Of a stretch of DNA of 18,031 nucleotides, positions 14,042 through 18,031 are shown in pieces. The stretch spans positions 1 to 18,031 of the forward strand of contig CBDVEQ010000029.1 in assembly GCA_965373045.1 (NCBI GenBank), read 5' to 3'. The position numbers were made by a program, and so were the translations under genes. Under the pieces are notes generated by a model, which was not told where the DNA came from, did no database searches, and worked only from the letters and a program-made list of their open reading frames with translations. Numbering within the stretch: position 1 is the stretch's first letter; every line of letters begins with the position of its first letter. Source of the stretch: DAOVDI01 sp965373045. Lineage in GTDB: Bacteria > Acidobacteriota > Aminicenantia > Aminicenantales > Aminicenantaceae.

Positions 14042-14770
14042 GTGAAAAGATATAAGGCAATCATCTGTTATGACGGAACAGACTTTCACGGCTGGCAGAA
14101 ACAGCCTGGAAAAAAAACTATTCAAGGTTTTCTTGAAAAAGCCCTGCTGAAAATCTCAAAAAAAAACATCCCGGTAATCGGGTCCGGTAGAACAGATGCC
14201 GGAGTTCATGCCCTGGGACAGTGCGCTCATTTCAGCATACCCATTGATCTTAATGATAACGAGCTCTCCCGCGCCCTCAACTCTTTACTTCCCCCTGACA
14301 TCCGGATCTTATCCCTTGAAAAAGCAAGCCCGGAATTTCATGCCCGCCGTTCAGCTAAGTCAAAGATCTATCAATACCGCATCTTTAATTCTGCCCATAT
14401 CAGCCCCTTTGTAATCCGTTATGTCCATCACTGGTTCGGTCCACTGAACATTAAAGATATGAAAGAAGCAGCCATATTGTTCGTCAGGGAAGCTGATTAT
14501 AACCCATTCTCATCCAATCGGCTTCTCCATCCGGTACGCCGGGTCACATACTCTGAGATCAGGAAGGAAGGAGACGAGATTATCTTTACTATCGAATCCA
14601 GCGGATTTCTTCGTTACATGGTCAGGACCATTGTGGGAACAATCCTTGAAGTGGGAAGAGGGCATCTGTCACATGCAGATATTGAAACCATTTTTAAAAA
14701 AGGAAAGCGGACACGCCTGGCTCCTACGGCTCCGGCTAAGGGATTGTGCCTCATTAAAGTCATCTATTAA
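14042..14770 (+). CDS. truA: tRNA pseudouridine(38-40) synthase TruA
   Basis: Isomerises uridines 38-40 in the anticodon stem-loop of many tRNAs to pseudouridine. The 242 residues match the family length. The catalytic signature GSGRTDAGVHALGQ contains nucleophile Asp52. Other landmarks are YDGTDFHGWQKQP near the N-terminus, FHARRSAKSKIYQYRI, and GFLRYMVRTIVGTILEVGRG near the C-terminus. Two TruA repeats fill the protein. The start is GTG 14042 (KRYKAIICYDG), preceded by GGAGGGGG within the usual distance. It follows the truncated sigma-like ORF by 12 bases and probably shares its transcript. A non-coding stretch with inverted repeats follows. Confidence 0.95.
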   Translation: MKRYKAIICYDGTDFHGWQKQPGKKTIQGFLEKALLKISKKNIPVIGSGRTDAGVHALGQCAHFSIPIDLNDNELSRALNSLLPPDIRILSLEKASPEFHARRSAKSKIYQYRIFNSAHISPFVIRYVHHWFGPLNIKDMKEAAILFVREADYNPFSSNRLLHPVRRVTYSEIRKEGDEIIFTIESSGFLRYMVRTIVGTILEVGRGHLSHADIETIFKKGKRTRLAPTAPAKGLCLIKVIY

Positions 14771-15039
14771 ATCATTAAGAAACTGCTTTATTCACGGATC
14801 GAGATTGCCGTAGCTGCGAGGAGTGGTTCGTGAAGCTGTATTTATATACTGCGAACGGAACACGACGAAGCCACTGCGGTGAGATCGGCTCGCCCGAAGG
14901 GTAAAAAATGCCGATAATAAAATTGAGATATTACAGAAATGTTACAGAACAAAGTTATGACGGAAATTGTTCGGATAAAAGCCTGACTAGATGTTTTATA
15001 ATATGTTAGGTTATCGGCAGTTTTTATAAATAAAGCAGG
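14771..15039. other. Non-coding convergent region between truA and rimI
   Basis: No gene is evident here. The left half (14798-14890) is GC-rich and partly self-complementary: AGTGGTTCGTG (14822-14832) pairs with bulges to CACGACGAAGCCACT (14861-14875). This resembles dispersed genomic palindromes containing GAGATTGCCG. The right half is AT-rich and bounded by the 9-base inverted ends described separately. Confidence 0.4.
14909..15019. repeat. 111-bp segment with 9-bp inverted ends
   Basis: TGCCGATAA (14909-14917) and TTATCGGCA (15011-15019) are exact reverse complements. They enclose about 93 AT-rich bases, with A5/T5 runs immediately outside. This could be a miniature inverted-repeat element or a pair of terminator arms. 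No clear target-site duplication is visible. Confidence 0.35.
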
Positions 15040-15513
15040 CTATATATTCCTTCCCATAACCAGCGCATCCTCTGTAGGATTGGAATAGTACCCTTGGCGA
15101 ATTCCAAGAATCTGAAATCCCAGTTTGTTATAAAGAGCCTGGGCAGCAGTATTAGACGGCCTGACCTCGAGGAGGACATGTTTCGCCCCTTCCTTTTTAA
15201 TCTGTCTCCTTATCCGGTGCATCACTTCTTCTCCCACTCCCAATCTTCTGAAATCAGGATGGATAGATATATTGCTGATCTGCACGTTCTCATTAAGAAA
15301 CCAGTAGATTACATAGCCTATGATTCTATTAACAGGCTTATAAACAATAACATATGGGTTGGAAATCGGAGCATTCTCGATCTCCCCCTCAAAAGTAGAC
15401 GGCATCCATGGATTGGGAAAGGAGATGCATTCTATCTCTAAAACGATAGACAGGTCCTCATGGGTCATCCGTCTTAAAAAAAATGAGTCTCGTGGAATAC
15501 GTGATTCAGGAAT
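15040..15513 (-). CDS. rimI: RimI-like ribosomal-protein-alanine N-acetyltransferase (GNAT)
   Basis: GNAT-fold acetyltransferase that transfers acetyl from acetyl-CoA to the N-terminal alanine of a ribosomal protein. Motif A is ISIHPDFRRLGVGEEV, with the acetyl-CoA loop RRLGVG. The RimI signature is EVRPSNTAAQALYNKLGF, followed by GYYSNPTEDALVM. The start is odd. The first ATG in frame (15618) lies deep inside ccsB. The next (15468) would remove the first beta strand (FFLRR). A GGAGG at 15519-15523 stands five bases before ATT 15513, which gives 157 residues, close to RimI length; I therefore place the start there. It is the last gene of the tsaB-resB-ccsB-rimI run. Confidence 0.85.
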   Translation of the reverse strand: MPESRIPRDSFFLRRMTHEDLSIVLEIECISFPNPWMPSTFEGEIENAPISNPYVIVYKPVNRIIGYVIYWFLNENVQISNISIHPDFRRLGVGEEVMHRIRRQIKKEGAKHVLLEVRPSNTAAQALYNKLGFQILGIRQGYYSNPTEDALVMGRNI

Positions 15514-15518
15514 GGAAA

Positions 15519-15523
15519 CCTCC
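15519..15523 (-). promoter_or_regulatory. Ribosome binding site pointing to an ATT start for rimI
   Basis: GGAGG on the minus strand is five bases upstream of ATT 15511-15513 and about 20 bases after the ccsB stop. No ATG, GTG or TTG lies within range in the rimI frame, so this site argues for ATT initiation, as known for infC. Confidence 0.45.
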
Positions 15524-15544
15524 AGACAAATAAAATGATATAAG

Positions 15545-16363
15545 CTATGTGTAGCTGTGCAGTCCTGACAGCAAGTAATTAACGCCAAAATATGTAAAAA
15601 GGGCCGCAAGAAAGCCAATGATGGCGATTATGGCGGATTTTTTTCCCCTCCACCCCATCACCAGCCGCGTATGCAGATAAATAGCAAAAACAAACCAGGT
15701 GATCAGGCTCCAAACCTCCTTGGGGTCCCAACTCCAGTACCTCCCCCACGCCTTGTAAGCCCAGACCATTCCAAAGACCAGGCCGCCAAGCGTAAAAACA
15801 GGAAGGCCAATGCTAACGCTCCTGTATGAAATGGAATCCAGCTTCTCTGATGTTAATCCTGATGGTGATATTTTCCCCTTTTTTTCTTTATATTTTTCTG
15901 CCAGATACATGATGCTTGTGACAAAAGCAATAGCAAAAAAGGCCTCTCCAAACAGTGTGACCGAAACATGAAGCCAAAGCCAATAGCTCTGAAGGGCCGG
16001 AACAAGAGGAGTTGCTTCTTTAGGCATAAGCGGCGATGAGGCCAGAGCCATAAGCCCGATCACGATCATCATAAAATAAGGCCCCGCTTTCCGGATCTTG
16101 AATTTCCATTCAATGAACACATAGGCAAATGCAGCGGACCAGGACAGAAAGGAAAGAGACTCATACATATTTGTAAAGGGCGCATGCCCGCTTTCGAATA
16201 TTCTTAATACCAGGGCAACTGTGTGAGAGATCAGACCTACAATAATAGTCCAGTAGCCCTTTTTGGCAAAGCTCCCTTTTTTGGAAAAAAGAAAAATAAA
16301 ATAGTTAAAAGCAGATAAGATATACAAAATAAATGCAACCAAAAAAAATATACTTTCATTCAT
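15545..16363 (-). CDS. ccsB: System II cytochrome c biogenesis protein CcsB/CcsA (heme transporter subunit)
   Basis: Polytopic membrane protein of 272 residues that, with ResB, carries heme across the membrane and presents it to apocytochrome c. The tryptophan-rich WWD heme motif is WGRYWSWDPKEVW (residues 206-218). Candidate heme-ligand histidines are His47, His132 (WLHVSV), His231 (YLHTRL) and His269. About eight hydrophobic helices are seen. ATG 16363 lies three bases after the resB stop, so translation is coupled. Naming differs between lineages (CcsA in chloroplasts, ResC in Bacillus). Its presence implies c-type cytochromes and an external electron-transfer chain. Confidence 0.93.
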   Translation of the reverse strand: MNESIFFLVAFILYILSAFNYFIFLFSKKGSFAKKGYWTIIVGLISHTVALVLRIFESGHAPFTNMYESLSFLSWSAAFAYVFIEWKFKIRKAGPYFMMIVIGLMALASSPLMPKEATPLVPALQSYWLWLHVSVTLFGEAFFAIAFVTSIMYLAEKYKEKKGKISPSGLTSEKLDSISYRSVSIGLPVFTLGGLVFGMVWAYKAWGRYWSWDPKEVWSLITWFVFAIYLHTRLVMGWRGKKSAIIAIIGFLAALFTYFGVNYLLSGLHSYT

Positions 16364-16366
16364 TTT

Positions 16367-17713
16367 CTACTTCCTGATACATTCAATGATCTTTTCGAAT
16401 TCCTGTTTGAAAGATTCAGTATTTTTTGGGGCTGATCCTCCCAGAATAATCCGGGTCTTCCCTTTTTGTTCTTCCATAATGACCCTGATTTCAGAGGGTA
16501 TCCAATAGAAAGCAATAAAAAAACCTAGCATAAGAAAGATGCATCCAGTCCAGATAAGGGGCACTCCAGGGTCTCTTGCCATTTGGATTCCGGAATACTG
16601 CCCTGCTTTGAAGTTTACTAAATTGAAAGACAGCTCGGTTTCTTTCTGTGAATGCATCCGCTCAAAGTCCGGATATTTAGCAAAAAGCCATCCGGAAAAT
16701 ATTTCTTTCCTCTCCTTTACTACCTTAATGAAAACAGCAGGATTGTTTGGCTCGAGGGATCTGATTACAACTTCATTCCTTTCATTTAAAACAAAATCAG
16801 GAATAAAACTCATGGCATGAAGTTCCAATCTCTGGTTGCTAAACACAACAGTGTCACCGATTTTCAGCGTGATATATTCGGATATCGAGGAATCATTCTT
16901 ATCGGTCACATGGATCTCTACTAAAGAATTATCCCAATCCAATCCATAAATGTTCTGGTAAAAAACAACGCCTTTATATGCCAGAGGGTGATTGACTTCA
17001 ACAACTTTAGACAAGATCTCTTTATCATTATCGATAACAGTAAGAGTGCTTTTCCAATCTTTGACACTGCCGTTGGCATAATATTCCGTTTCAAATTTAT
17101 CAAGTCTGAGTGAAAAATCCTCATTGGGGACCGGAAAAGTCTGTCCCTCCCTAAGTGATAGAGTTGTCCTGAATCCCGCCATTCCACTGATGATCCCGCC
17201 GGCCAAGATAATCAGCAGGCCAAGATGGACGAGATCAGAGCCAAACATTCCCAGACGCTTTTTCTGCGCTAAAATAAAGAAATGACCCTCTTTTGTGTCT
17301 TCTTTAATGCGATACCGTCTTGATAACAAGGCCGTTTTTACTCTCTCTTTGGTCTGTTCTACCGCTTCATTCGTTTCCAATTGGTCTTTAGTCTTTAGTG
17401 ACTTCAGTTTTTTCTGCTCAAATTCAAGGACGGGATGAAAAACCTTCTTCAGCTTAGGGGTCAAACGCGTCAAAGTACACACAATTGTATTCATCGAGAG
17501 CATCAAAAGCAGCCCTATGTACCACCAGGATTGATAGAGGCGGGTGACTTCAATCCGGATCATCAGATCAGACATCTGGCCGTATCGTGCGGCATATTCA
17601 GCCGCGCTTCTTCCCTGTGGAACAAGTGTACCCAGGATGGAGGCTGAAGCAATGATGATCAGAAGGACAATGGCCAGTTTTACTGAAGAAAAAAATCCAA
17701 TCAGGGATTTCAT
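16367..17713 (-). CDS. resB: System II cytochrome c biogenesis protein ResB/Ccs1
   Basis: Membrane partner of CcsB in System II, thought to chaperone apocytochrome and reduced heme. The 448 residues include three N-terminal helices (about 8-30, 63-82, 160-180), a large external beta-rich domain (about 182-385) and a final helix (about 386-405). LGTLVPQG after helix one and VNHPLAYKGVVFYQ (about 240-252) are family landmarks. His163 in LVHLGLL is a probable heme ligand. The start ATG 17713 has only a weak upstream GAGCGG. It lies 15 bases after tsaB, on the same strand. No thioredoxin-like ResA or CcdA gene is visible here. Confidence 0.93.
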   Translation of the reverse strand: MKSLIGFFSSVKLAIVLLIIIASASILGTLVPQGRSAAEYAARYGQMSDLMIRIEVTRLYQSWWYIGLLLMLSMNTIVCTLTRLTPKLKKVFHPVLEFEQKKLKSLKTKDQLETNEAVEQTKERVKTALLSRRYRIKEDTKEGHFFILAQKKRLGMFGSDLVHLGLLIILAGGIISGMAGFRTTLSLREGQTFPVPNEDFSLRLDKFETEYYANGSVKDWKSTLTVIDNDKEILSKVVEVNHPLAYKGVVFYQNIYGLDWDNSLVEIHVTDKNDSSISEYITLKIGDTVVFSNQRLELHAMSFIPDFVLNERNEVVIRSLEPNNPAVFIKVVKERKEIFSGWLFAKYPDFERMHSQKETELSFNLVNFKAGQYSGIQMARDPGVPLIWTGCIFLMLGFFIAFYWIPSEIRVIMEEQKGKTRIILGGSAPKNTESFKQEFEKIIECIRK

Positions 17714-17728
17714 AATATACCGCTCAAT

Positions 17729-18031
17729 TTATAATAATAAGAGGTTGTCTTCCGCCTGGGATCTACGCATGTAAATAGGTTCTATATCCAGGAAATTTTT
17801 TCCACGCCCCTGTTTCAGAAGTTTATAGCCCAATATCCCCACTTCATGGGCAATAAAAAGAGACCGGCGAGGAAATCGTGACTTGTCGCCGAAATACTTT
17901 TGGATCTTTTCCCTGTAAATATCTGTTCCGGTTCCTATAAAAGAGATTACTCTGCGTGCCGGCAGGAGGGAAAAGAATTGGTCAGGTTTATAGGCTCCCT
18001 GAGAGACTATCTCTGCTATTTGGCTTCCTCT
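17729..18031 (-). CDS. tsaB: TsaB, t6A tRNA-modification protein (C-terminal 100 residues, cut by window end)
   Basis: Partial gene: its 5' end lies beyond the window. The 100 readable residues include FIGTGTDIYREKIQKYFG, then EVGILGYKLLKQGRGKNFLD, then EPIYMRRSQAEDN before TAA. The ending P-x-Y-x-R-x-S-x-A-E is characteristic of TsaB, the inactive Kae1-like partner of TsaD needed to form N6-threonylcarbamoyladenosine at tRNA position 37. TsaB next to RimI is a common arrangement, and rimI lies downstream on the same strand, which supports the call. The catalytic subunit TsaD and its ATPase TsaE are not in view. Confidence 0.85.
   Translation of the reverse strand, partial: RGSQIAEIVSQGAYKPDQFFSLLPARRVISFIGTGTDIYREKIQKYFGDKSRFPRRSLFIAHEVGILGYKLLKQGRGKNFLDIEPIYMRRSQAEDNLLLL

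Noticed and set aside
15514..15618. Extended N-terminus of rimI starting at ATG 15618
   Set aside because: Those codons lie inside or just after ccsB in another frame, and the extra residues have no counterpart in RimI.

Overview
The window looks like a chromosomal segment of a free-living, probably anaerobic or microaerophilic bacterium. It encodes exported beta-propeller proteins, an exported S9 peptidase, System II cytochrome c maturation and a glycyl radical enzyme. Large secreted Asp-box proteins next to S9 peptidases are common in Acidobacteriota and Aminicenantes-like or Bacteroidota-like lineages. No taxon-specific marker is present, so that placement is a guess.

Left part (1-6767, minus strand, visibly GC-richer, mid-50s % by eye): an S9 dipeptidyl-peptidase-like enzyme, then two paralogous secreted sortilin/VPS10-type Asp-box propeller proteins, arranged like an operon. 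The first propeller gene is split by a one-base frameshift near 4228-4231. The S9 enzyme seems to lack about 100 residues of its propeller, and Glu replaces the usual catalytic Asp.

Middle part (6801-10892): a glycyl radical enzyme (minus strand) and a TauE/SafE-family exporter (plus strand) are transcribed divergently from a 287-bp spacer. The spacer holds a consensus sigma70 promoter and a REP-like hairpin. The pair is bracketed by a 116-bp direct repeat (6801-6916 and 10660-10775, about 92% identical). A degenerate tRNA-Gly(GCC) remnant lies just beyond the right copy. This is the best candidate here for an acquired accessory module. No glycyl-radical activase is visible.

Right-centre (10931-14770): an EamA-type permease; a decayed spot with an aminotransferase fragment fused to a second short fragment; an M24 Xaa-Pro aminopeptidase (minus); a truncated sigma-factor-like ORF; and truA (plus).

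Right end (14771-18031): a non-coding stretch with inverted repeats, then a compact minus-strand operon in the order tsaB (cut by the window edge), resB, ccsB, rimI. Two cytochrome c maturation genes therefore sit between two genes that usually neighbour each other in tRNA t6A modification and N-acetylation loci. RimI appears to use an ATT start codon.
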